DNA of 64,000 nucleotides from the NCBI GenBank assembly GCA_037903475.1, contig JBAJFG010000563.1:930001-994000 (forward strand). The letters run 5' to 3'. This DNA comes from Ancylostoma caninum (taxonomy: Eukaryota > Nematoda > Chromadorea > Rhabditida > Ancylostomatidae). Position numbers and translations under genes: made by a program. A model generated the notes under the pieces. The model worked only from the letters and a program-made list of their open reading frames with translations, ran no database searches and was not told the DNA's origin. Positions 1 through 12,200 of this stretch are shown here, piece after piece (position 1 is the stretch's first letter; the number at the start of each line of letters is the position of its first letter).

Positions 1-224
1 GGCAGCTTGTTGAAGTCGCCAGCTCTTAACTACTCGTTGTAAAGTTGTAGTTATATGCTGTGCTTGTTCATCTTTCTTTGCATGTTTTTCGCTTAATTAG
101 CTCCACGATACTATTTACGATTGAGCTATGTGGGTTGGCTCTGATTTTTAACTATAAAACTATATAAGGTATGGTTCTCTCTGACAGAGGTGTGTAAAAA
201 AGCCTGTAGTTGAAGTGAGATAGC

Positions 225-3200
225 ATGCATCAAAGAACGACGGGTCTTTTTTTGGAATCCTTTGGAATTTACCGCCCTTGCGAGCAGGTCATTGCCATAA
301 TCATTGGCGATGATATCCAAGGACGTTCCATTATCCGAGAGCTTCACGAGAATAGGTGGTCTCCGTCGATTCTCAGCACTATTTCTGCCCTTTTTCGTAT
401 CGCTCTGATTTTACTATGTTTACTCGACGGTTTTAGGATAGCGATGGGAGTGCGCGAGGTGCTGGTCTCATGTTTCAAGGCGATTTCGGATTTCTCCACC
501 AACCAATTCCATCTTTCTCCCGAGACATTCGTAACTATAGTAATTTTCTCGGCGGCTGGGATTGGGCTTCTGGTGAGTCATATTTTTATTTATTTATTTG
601 TTTATTTTCGAGGCACAGCTTGTTTATATAGTGTTTTTTGGAAAATTTATTGGTAGACTTAACATTTTATTGATCCATTCATAGTACAAGTCATGATATA
701 CATAGTCATTTTTAAAAACGACGATGGTTGAGTAATTGTGCTCACTGCATTTCTTGGCTCCCTCTTCGAATACGGCACTATTTCTCGCGTTCTCTCTTCC
801 TCTAATATCTTCACAGAAATGTTCCTCAATGAAACACACTATACAGGGAACTTCAAACAGCCGTGTGCAAGGGGTGGGTACCGCGGCGCGGCGTGGCACT
901 GGAATTCCCTGCTGTTGGCAGAAGCAGACAGCCAGAGTCAGCATGCGAAGCCCATGTGTCTCCGCCCAAGCAGGCCGCGCCGCGATCCCGCCCCTTGCAC
1001 ACGGTCTTTTGGAATTCCCTGTACTTTTGATTTCATCAAGTGCGCTTATTCTGACGAAATCATTTTCACAGAATATCCAAATTGCTTTCATTTTCGCTAT
1101 TTGTTTTTAATGAATACTGAAAAGACTAATATTTTTAACAAGTACTGCATAAGTATTCGCTGTTTTGAGTTCTTCAAGTCAAATAAAACGTTTTTTAACG
1201 CTGCCCACTAGCTGCATCCATTTTTTGTTCTCTAATGCATTCTGCCATCTGGCGAACTCACTTCTATGCCCATCACTTGGATGGAAAGAGCGATAATGGT
1301 CTGCATTTCTCCTTATGGGCATGCTGCTCGCTGCATCTGCATCATTTTATGGAATATTCTTCTCAAATTTCTTCGGAACTGATGTTAAAACTATCGGGTT
1401 TCATAGAACTCCTCTTCCCATTTATGTATATGTTTGTTGAATAAGTATAGTCTTTTCCAAATGCGAAATGGTTAAGTATCCGTGTAGTAACCTGCTTTTG
1501 TCTCATTCCTCTCCAAATGCTGCATACTTTCCCGCGCTCTTTTTCTCTGCTGTCTTCCCGACTGTCGTCCATGGTGAAAGGAACTATACATAGAATGTTC
1601 TCGAGTTACCTGCAGTCTTGAGACAGAATTTTTGAAGATTATTTTGTCTAATCGATCACTTGCCTATTCCGCCCATTGGCCTACATACACTCAGACTGGA
1701 AGAACCGCAGCAGAAAATATTCTCTATCCAAACCTGTTCTGCTGCAATACTTCCGAATCATTTTACCTCCGTGTCTCTCGCTTCTTAATCACATGATCGA
1801 GATCTCTTTCTGCTGTGGTCCTTCCGACAATTTGTCTGAGCATGATACTATGTATTTCACGCATCCCTTTTCCTTTTTTTGGCTGGGAAATGCGAAACTA
1901 CTCAACTTGTCCTCCTTCACATTCCTGATTGATGTGTTTGGCACAATTTTTAGCTGCATAACTTTCACGTTATTGACGTTATGCTTTGGATAATCACAAG
2001 AAATTGTGCATTCAATAGAAGAATAGAGAAATCTACTATTTCTCTTGTGCGGATTTTAAGTTTTCCTGTCAACAACTTTTAACAACTCTAGTCATATTTC
2101 TTGTGTGAAAAGATGGTAATTTGTAATCCTATTTCTCGGAAGATAAACTAATCTCCGCCTTAGATAGAGGCACAAAAGAGGGCATGCCCTGAGAAATGGG
2201 AATTCTTCTAAGAGTTTCTAGTTCCTTTTTCGAACACGTTCTTCTTTTCGTAATATTGTTGCGAGTCACTTGGGGCAGCTGGGGCAGCTTTCAGCAGTTA
2301 AGTACTCTCAAATAATGAGGGCAGTGGGGAGGCAGTAATTATAGATGAAGTCATGAAGAACGGAGTTTGAAAGTGCTTATAAGACTAGGGAACTCTATAT
2401 GTGATACTTACTGAGGTAGCAGCACTCCATGTCAGTGCAGGTGGCCAGAACTGCAAAAACACTTGGTATCCCTACGTTTTCCAGGATTAAATGTAGCTGG
2501 TCATCTAAAACTCCAGCGTCTTAGGTGGATTTCTTCCTTCATAGTTGACTAAATTTTTAGTTTCTGACGTTTTCGTATAATTTATGGTCATTTTGTTGGA
2601 TTCAGAGTCCGTATCCATGAACTTCTCCGGGAAAATTGTTGTCCACTACGCTTAGGTCCGAATAAAAATCGAGTAACTGAACTAATATAATATAACTTTT
2701 CATCCAGGTTTAGATCCGAAGAATTCAAATGTTCGGAAAGAGAGAAACCCGAATGCCTTCTTATAATCCTCAGAGGGTTTTATTGCTCTCTCCTTCCCAA
2801 ACCTCTTCCCAAACCTCCGAATTATACACTTATTCAGAGCTAAACTTCCAAATTTCGAAAGAATCGATAGGTACCTAGTGCAGCGTTCGGTCTCATGTAG
2901 TGCCCACCTCCTCCCTCCTAAAGTGGACGAGTTTTCCGGGTTAATATGGGTGTACTCCATGAAAACGACTCGTCTCAGATGTCGCATGCATCATTGGTAT
3001 TATCCAGGGTAAAGGTGTTCATACGGCACAGTTGATCCGTCGTTAACACGGGTATCAACATGTTTACCCTAGGTAATCTTGATGATGCATCAAGGCGCGG
3101 CATTATAGCATGTATTTATTTATTTATTTGTTTATTACATGAATACTATTCAATATTTTTGCATTTATTTATTACATGAACGAATCACGTGATCGTACTA

Positions 3201-6200
3201 GGCTTATAACAAAGCAGCTGCCTGCAAGAAATACTGGAGAACTGAATGAATTGAAAGAAATCTAAGGGTAAAGAAAGCGAGATGTAACATTTTGCTGAGA
3301 TAAAGCTCGTTCACTTTGGGTGAGCAGGAAGCTCAGAACCTTCCAGGAGACTCTCATGAATTCTGGCACAGGAAGTTGTTCCGTTACTCCTTCCTTGTTT
3401 TTGTTTAAATTCAATAACTTTGCGTTCCAAGTACGAGGTGAAAAACAGCGAAAACATTCCCGGCTCGTCCCCTTGTTTTGCTCAAACAAGCGGCGAACGA
3501 CTTCATTCGGGGTCCCATGCGGTGTTATCTTAAATTTGCTCAGAATTGGCGATTCCTTCGGCGGCTATTAATCTATTAACTGCTCTCGTCGGGCTTTGTT
3601 TTTAGCTCGTCGCGGGGTTTTTGCGAAGGCTGCTCGCCGCGCGCGCGTTAAAGTGTGCTGGCTGGCGGGGCGTCGAGTTTGTTGTGCCTCATTCGGGCCC
3701 TCTCCTCTCTCACCGCCGCTTCCGTTCACCTCGTGGGAATTCTGTGCATGTATCGCGCCGCTCTGCACACACATTTTCGACACTGCCATCTAGTATTTAA
3801 GTCGTTGTCGACGTCAATTTCATTGGCCATCTATTTCACGGCGGATAATAGCGACATTGTCAGCGCGCGCGTGATAGGGTTTCAATGTGCGTGCACTTCT
3901 GGCAAATTAGTTTTCGCTAACAATCCAATCCGCATATGGAAATCCCAAAGGGCTGTTATTTCTATGCTCATGGCTTTTAAGAATCTTCTATAAATCGCAT
4001 GGTATCCAGAAAACCTACAAGTCGTGTTTTGCATCGACACGCATGCGTACTGCATGGAAATGAGAAAATTGCATATTTTTCGTGTCGTTTGCTCCTGGTC
4101 TGGAGATGCATGGATTTTGCAGAGTCTGCATGAGTTTTGCATGGATTTGACCACTGCTGGTACTCAGAAAACAAAAACAGTGTTTTGCACGAGATTAAAA
4201 GTTACAGATCCCACGAATAAGGCATGCGTAGTCATGCAGAACACGGTTTTTTAATCAATAGTTCTATACCGGCAATAGTCAAGTCCATGCAAAACCCATG
4301 CGATCCCGTGCAAATTCCATGCACACCCATGCAAAAATCATGCAGGAGAAGTGAGAAAACCGTGAGTTATTCGTCGGCATTGCATAGAGTTTACTCCTGA
4401 TCTGAGATGCATGGATTTTGCAGGATCTGCATGGGTTTTGCATGGATTTCACCATTGCTGGTATAGAACTGCAAATTTTAAAAGACCGTGTTTTGCACGA
4501 GCACGCATGTGTTAGTCGTGAGATTTGCATCATTCAACCTCATGCAAAACACCTTTCCTAGGTTCCCTTAGTGGAAGTATGTTTTTCGTGGATTCGAATC
4601 AAAATGTCCACTCATTTATGCATCGTGTTTGACCCATTTCATACATAGGTATTTTCTTATCTCCTGGCAGTTTAGGTCAGGAGTTCAAATTTTTTTGAAC
4701 CTTACTGGCAAAATTTCATATTTCTCAGGAAACTTGGAAGCCGTGTTTTGCATGAGATTGAGAGATGCAAATTGCACGATTAAGATATGCGTGTTCGCGC
4801 CGCAAAACATGGTTTTTGAAAAGCAATGGTTCTGTACCAACAATGGTTAAGTTCATGCAAAACCCATGCATTCCGATGCAAAAATTTCAACCTTATTTAC
4901 TCGGCTGTTCAATGCTTCTGAATTTCTTTTTCCACTTGTTGAAATATTCTCCTCATTTCTCCCCATAATACCTCTCGAAGCTAGAGTCCAGTGGAACCTA
5001 GTAGAGCCGAGGCAATAAGAATAAAAACACTCATAAAGCCTTTCTCTACAGCATTATGAGGCCCTACCCCCAGCATAGAGCCATCGACAAGTCGCCCGAG
5101 TTGCAGCCGACAAATCCTTCCTTCTCCCCTTAAAGTGCATCTATTTCGTCTGGCTGGGCCTCGCATTCATCACTATGTCAATGTGTTTCAATTCCCTACT
5201 GCAAAACATATGTTAGAGTCTTCCTGTTTTGCTTTAGTTCACCAGTGGAAATGTAAGATATTTCTTTTCCACAATCCTAAAATTGTCTGAAAGTTGTCTC
5301 TGGATTAAATTGTTTATTCATGCACTCAGGGTGCTCCTACAACCAGGTACATCATGCAAATAACTTTTTAAATCTTAGGCTAAATGAGGAACCATTTCAA
5401 CAGAAAATGCGTAGCTAACGATGCTTCGTTCTACTACAGAATACATACACGTTGATTCAATTTGATTTTACATAGAAATGTACTTTAAATTATAAAATTA
5501 GTGTTTTTCATCGTAACGAAACTTTCAGGAATCTTTAGGAATATAAAAGGATATATTATGGAATATTTACTTGAGTTTGATAAGTTTAGTATCCGTTCCG
5601 TGCATTGCCCTTATACGGATTCTAAACTAAGGAATATGCCTTTTCTGCACTCATCACTAAGGGAAAAAGGCATTGAAATTTGTACTGTGTGATCATGCTT
5701 CATTTTTAGACATTTAATGGATTATAATCGTTACTATTGTTATTACTACTATACTCTTAATGTTATTATCATTTCTTTTATTCGTTTTTTGATTGGTATT
5801 CTACTTTTTCTTTTAAAAAGATGCACCGTTTTTTTGTGTATTTTTCAACTCAAAATGGGCTGAGTGGCCTTTGTTGACAACAACAGTAATCTTATCCGTC
5901 CTTTTGATTGCCGTAAATGGGAATGAACGCTCTTTTTTTTCGTCCAAATCTGTGTAGGCGTGGCTTTCTCCAGTTTTTGGCTGTCCTCGTTCCTCTAAGC
6001 TGATCCCTATGTGAGAATTTCTAACAGCTGATCCAGTTCCTGGAAGATCTCTAACCTTAATCGCGTTGCTAATATTAGAGCACTGGGTAAAAATACACTG
6101 GGTAAAGAAGTAAGCTCTCTTACAGTACCGCACAACCTCTTGGATAAATTTCCTTGAATTGCTTTCCTTAAACGAAGGTTGACATAGGTGGAGTGCGCAC

Positions 6201-9200
6201 AGGTATAGGTAATATGTATGTACCTCATGCCTATAACTACATGGTGGGTCTAGAGGTATTACGGTAATTTCTAGGTCCACTAACCCTAGGCTTTTTTTAC
6301 ATCGATATTTACGCTCCTTCATGATAAACAAACTTTACACACCATACCTCACGACACCTCAGAACTGTTGCACATTAAAACCTTCCTGTGGATCGGTGGC
6401 GCCCACCCCCCTCCCCCATCCCCTGAAAATGGCTCGCCGGGTTTCTGAAATTACTTTATAAAATGGATAAGGATACTGTGCAGGCTTATTTTTGTTGTTT
6501 ATTATTATTTCTAAAGCATTCAACTTAATATTAAGGCTAATATTTTTTGTAATTTTATTATCCCAATTGGATCCGATATGACGGAGTTGCCACTTCCCCC
6601 CTCCCCCCCCCCCGGCTAGCAACTCCTTCGTTCGGCATTGCTGTGTTTATATGTATTTTCATGATTTTGGCTCACCCTGTATTATTCATGTTCTGTAATG
6701 CCGGGGGCAGACTGTGTGAATTTTTTCCTTGTCTTTTTGCCACCTTCAATTCTAACTTTCTTCGAGGAGGTGTTTTTCTTCTCTGAGATAAGTTCTACGT
6801 AGTTTATTCACGTTTTCCTTCAACTTTGATCATCACATAGCTCTTCGAGCTCTCCCTCGCTCTAAACACACTAAATGTGAGGTTTTCAGGTTTCTGTGTC
6901 GGTAATGTTCTGTTGCACACGATCAAAGAAGAAGCCAGGGAGTCCTTATACGCGTCGTGAGGTGATATGTAAGGTTAGTGCCAAATATACGCTCTCGTTT
7001 TATAATACTTTACCCGACTTCTATTGTTAGACGAATGTGGAGCTGAGCTTGAACGAGTAAATTGTGGGGTGTTCGAGAAAGAAAATGCACTTTAGAAGGG
7101 ACTTTTTGCATTGATGTTAGCGCGAGTTGAGGAATTCGACACCTTGACGCCGCTTATCGTTACGCCAACCTCGCAGCCTGCTGAACCAACGCCACAATTA
7201 CCTAGGGTAAGTTGACCGCTACGTGGCAATTTTATGTAATGAACTGGTTTTGTTTTTCTATAGATTAAAAAGTGTACAAAATTTTCTATGCCAACTCTCC
7301 TCCTTTTAGCCCACGCTTCCAGTTCGTCGAACCGCATCGGACAGCCCGCCGCCCCCACGTAGGTCAAGCCATGGAAAAACGCTCATAGTGCCTTTAAATG
7401 CGAGTCGATGTGGGTGTTTTCCTGTCAGACGTTTTTTTTGTTTGAAATAGTTTCTAATCACCATTAACAACAAGATTCCTGCCATATTTTTGTCCAGAAC
7501 TTCGTTCGTTTCGAATAAAGCACAGATTGAGCGAAAGCCCATTCTTGGCCGTATTTGTCCTGATAGTCATCTGTCGTTTAGCTGTCAATTCCCCAAGAGA
7601 TTCGTCTGGCATTATGTAGTAGTAGCGCGGAAATTATTGACTAGACATTGACGGACTGCGCTTAACTGACGTCTCGATGCACTTTGAGCAAGAATTCTCA
7701 CTTCGTGGAAAAATCGGAACTCCAGGAATTGTAGGAAAATAGCTCTTGAAATAAAAATTACTGCTATACAAAGACGAGAACAAAAAAAATTGGGGAGCTC
7801 AACCTGACACTGCATTTGAACTCATAATTAAGTAAGAGGCGACAAAAACTGGTGAGCTGGTGCTAACATCGTTTTTGAAGCTTTTCATCACACTTCAAGC
7901 ACAGTTTGATGTCACTCTCCCTTCTTTTCCCATATTTATTGGATGCGATCTCAGATCGGACACCAGTTATTCCACTGCTGGGAACGCCCGACAGCCGCAT
8001 AACGTCATTCGAAGGAGGCACGACAAAAAGTTGTGCTACAATACCAGAAGACGACGAAAACGAATCGCCAAGCTGCGAGAGGATTGACGACCTCATTTCC
8101 ATAGACAGAGTTGGTTTCACTTGATGATTTATGTCCAGCATTTTTCTGGAAATGTCCCTCAAGATTTCTGGAACAAGTCCTGCTTCACGACTTTTTGTTA
8201 CAAGGGTATACATTATTCCATACGCAGTTTAGATTGCTGCCGTCTAAATTTTAAACCTTATAGGAGAATCTTGGAGTGTTTTTTCCTCACACGTATTTTA
8301 TTCAGCACAATCTCATCTCATCTAAAGGCTATTTTTGCAAACCCTAAAACAACTTGCTGGCAAGCTTTTGGCGCGCAAGTTTCTGACCACATCTGAAAAC
8401 TGCTCGTCCCAAGGCTTGCTGTCAACTTGTTTTCCCCTTATCTTGATGACAAGTTATCGGTCCCGAAGCTTGTCGGCAGGTTGTCTTTATGCTTACATCC
8501 TTACAAGTGTCTACAAGTGTTCTGTAAACTTGTCGAAAAACTCTTTGGATTCTTCCTTGTCGTCAAGTTGTTATGCGAAAAAATTGCTGACAACTTGCTT
8601 TTGGATGGCATGATGACGTCAAACCTGTCGACAGCGATTTGCTAGTTATTTGGTTGTCTGCAAGTTGTTTTGGGGCGAAAGTGATCTGACAACTTGTTCT
8701 TAGGGTTCTGAGCACATCACATCTTGTCTGGCTTGTCAAATGTTGACGATCCTCCCTTGTTTTGCCCATATTTTCACGATGAACTCATTGTTTTCAGACT
8801 ACGACCTCAGCTTCGGAGCAAAAATCCCATCGGGGTTTCTATTCACATTCGTCCTACAACCTCATTCTTCCTGTTGCTCCTCCTGAATTTCAGGTGAGAT
8901 ATGGGGCTTCGCAAGTTTGTTGTTCTTCCCTTTTTGGTACTGCAGTGCTCTAATATTCATTTAATTCTTTATTACAACTTCCTGAGATTGGCTTTTTCGT
9001 CTTGTCAGGTCAGTTTTATTGAACTGAGTTCAAACTTAGTTCTGCGAGAGAGGAATTATGAAATTACCAGAGAGATGGCAAAACATAATCGAACAAAATG
9101 GAATATATATGATGATTAATGTTCTCTCATTGTGAAAAAATAATCTTCCTCGAAACTCTTGAAAATCCCAATTACTTCCAGCCCAAAATCAGGTTGATTC

Positions 9201-12200
9201 CATGTTTTAGGCTGTTCTGTAAAAATTTTCTCCAGTCCGAAAATGGAACAGGCTTTCTGGATCCGTCTGTGTGATGGCTGAAAATTCTGAAAAGAAATTT
9301 AAAATGTTTTTATGTAGCTTCTCTTTACTTTCAACAGAAAATAGAAAACAAAGATAGAGGAAAATCTGAGCAAAGTCTCTGAAGCATCATGATCAAGAGA
9401 ATAATCTTTAATTCACTTCTTGATACGTTTTCAGTCGTCATCTTCAAGTTTTTCTGCCCAGGTGAGTGACTGGATACCTGTGACGCAGTGCTTGTAGCCT
9501 TATCATTTTGAGTACAGCAGCGTTCAGGGAAGTCATCTGAAATCTCAGCTAGTGAAACTAATTCGCTGAAACTACGTATTGTGTTTTGAGACTTCTCAAA
9601 ACGCTTTGTGACAGTTTTTGTAAGCTTTTGTACAGTTGCATACGAAGGATTAACTGCTTTTACGTAAATAAATTCGTAATTAAACAAGATTTTTCCAGAA
9701 ATATTTACCTGACATCAATTCTATTCCAGATTCCTGTACCTTCGTATTCTCCTCCGTCTGTACCACTGAGTCAATCACGTCAACGGCAAGCAACCCGAGC
9801 TGCTCACCATGCTTTGAGCCCTGAAGAGCCGAGTCCATGCTCTAACAGCATCGGGAGGTAGTAATAAGTTTAATAAATTATTTCTAGCATAGTTAGTGCT
9901 GAGCTTTATACCTACTCCTGCAGTCCTAATTCTACGGGATCACCGATTGACACTACTGGTTCAATTAGTGACAGCTTCTACATCAACAGTGATGTGATCT
10001 CTTCTACAAATGGTGAGTTTGACTCTGGTAGGCTCGTATATTAATTTTCAGAGTGAAAATTTGGAAAAATAGGGCCTATGGCTTGTATTTGTAGCTTATC
10101 ATTCCTAAATACTCGTCAAAAATCATCAACGTATAACAGGTGTGTGCAGCGTTAGGCCTGTCAGGAGGCGTGGCCAACCACTGTGACTGGCCGAGCCTCT
10201 CACGTTCCCCCGCCCCAAAAATAACATCTCGTTTCGCAACGACGCAAAATTACACAACTGGCACGACGCGGCGACCATGTTCTGCATAAGCTTTGTCGTT
10301 GGCGTACAAGACGGGATTTTTGGGGCGGGAGGAGGCAAGAGGTTCAACCAATCGCAGGCGTCGGCCGCGCCTTCCGCCATTTATAACGCCCTACGCTCAT
10401 ATGGAAGTACGTGTACATGTGCCAGATAATGTATGATAGAATGGAAGCCTCATTCATGTCGTTGCAAACTAGCATTCACAATCTGGTCTTCATGCTCAGG
10501 GTCCCAAGTCGCCGACGAAAATGGGTGCGCTGAGTCGGATGTTCAGTCGAAGTACCAGCTGCATAGGTAGTTTTTAGTTTATTGTGATGTATAACGTTTA
10601 TAATGTTTGCATGTAATGCATAACGAAAGGTTACAAGAACCATACGAAACTGAAACAAAATTAATTTCAAAAAATACAAGATATTATCAGAATCCCTCAT
10701 AAGAGTGATCCCAGCCGGTTAGTCGCGAGGCTACGTGGCGCGTCCCCAGGTGGCGGATAGGGGGCTAATCGCGGACCACACGCGACCTTGTGCCTGCCCT
10801 GAGACGTGGGTGGATTCAGGGGATGGACTCCCTGTTTCTGCAGTGTCGGAACGATCCATACCTTCTGCCAGCGCGTGGGTGTGTTCATGCATGCGTGCGT
10901 GAGTGTACTTGCGTGTCTGCAGATTGTATCCTGCACATCTATCCGACCAAAAGCCCTGCATTCAAGTGACTGGGAGGTACAAGGGAGGCGGTTCGGAGTC
11001 GCCTCCAACAAATAAGCTCCATCGTCCACTCCCGGGAAGCCCGGCTAACTTCCCGGTGAAATCCTACCCTAGCTACCCGCGGGGGAATAGAGCCCAGCAA
11101 GCTATCTCCTAAGGGTTTTCTTTTTCTTAAAGCTCGACACAGCAATAATAAAGAGTGTTCCCCTGATCTCGGAAGAGTCACTGGTACGGCGGCGCCAGTG
11201 AGGACGAGGTCCGAGGGGTTATCTAGGCTGCCTAAAACCAGAAGGACTATGATGACGATCTGTACCTTCAACGCACGCACGCTTGCATCGGAGGCTTCTA
11301 TCGAGGATTTGATGATGCAGGCCAGGAAGATCAGGTACGACGTCATCGGACTGACCGAGACGAGGAGACACCGGCCACTGAACGCCACCTTCGACACTGG
11401 AGAAGAACTGTTCCTTGGAACCTGCGACAGTAGAGGAGTTGGTGGAGTCGGTGTCCTCGTCAACACGAACTTGGCCATGAACATCGATTCGTTCGAACAG
11501 CTAACAACCCGAATCGGACGTTTGCGACTGAGAAGATGTGGATCAATACCGGCCTTGACAATCTTCGTCGCCTATGCTCCAACATCCAGCTACGACGATG
11601 AAGAAATCGAGGCCTTCTACATGGACTTGGAGAAGTTCTACAGGGAAGACCACACTTTCTACAAGGTCATTGTTGGCGACTTCAACGCCAAGATTGGCCC
11701 TAGGAGAACGCCTGAGGAACTTCACATCGGTACCCACGGCCTACAGTGGAACGAACAGGGAGAGAGGCTGTCTGAGTTCATCATGACGACGAAGACCATC
11801 CATGGTAACTCACAGTTTCAGAAGCCAACCTCCCTACGGTGGACGTGGGAGTCACCCGGTGGAGAGTACCATAATGAAATTGACCACATCATCGTCAATC
11901 GAAGGTTCTGCCTGACCGACGTCGGTGTTGTACCGAAGTTCTACACCGGATCAGACCATCGCCTCCTTCGTGCAAGATTCTTCTTCTCGCGCAAAGGAGA
12001 GAAAGCCGCGAAGTTCAAGAAGAGGGCTCCCAAATCCGTCATCAATTGGGATCTCTTCACTTCGTTAGCCGGCTTTTGGGAAGATGCCGTTGTCGACAAC
12101 ATCGACGAAGAATACGATCGGCTTGTTCAACATCTCTGCGACAGCGCAAGGAGAGCCGAGGGCTCAAGATCCACCAAAAGACGACTGTCTTACGAGACCC

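Noticed and set aside
2400..2430. TGAGGTAG string reminiscent of a let-7 seed
   Set aside because: The match stops after the seed and no precursor hairpin is present.
5813..6331. 172-codon minus-strand open frame
   Set aside because: No recognisable domain, first in-frame ATG is internal (about 6322), low-complexity Lys/Ser-rich composition, and it lies inside intron 1 of the plus-strand gene. No splice partner was found.
10697..11029. Minus-strand ORFs of 76-110 codons
   Set aside because: They are antisense to the RTE 5' UTR, and no coding signature was seen.
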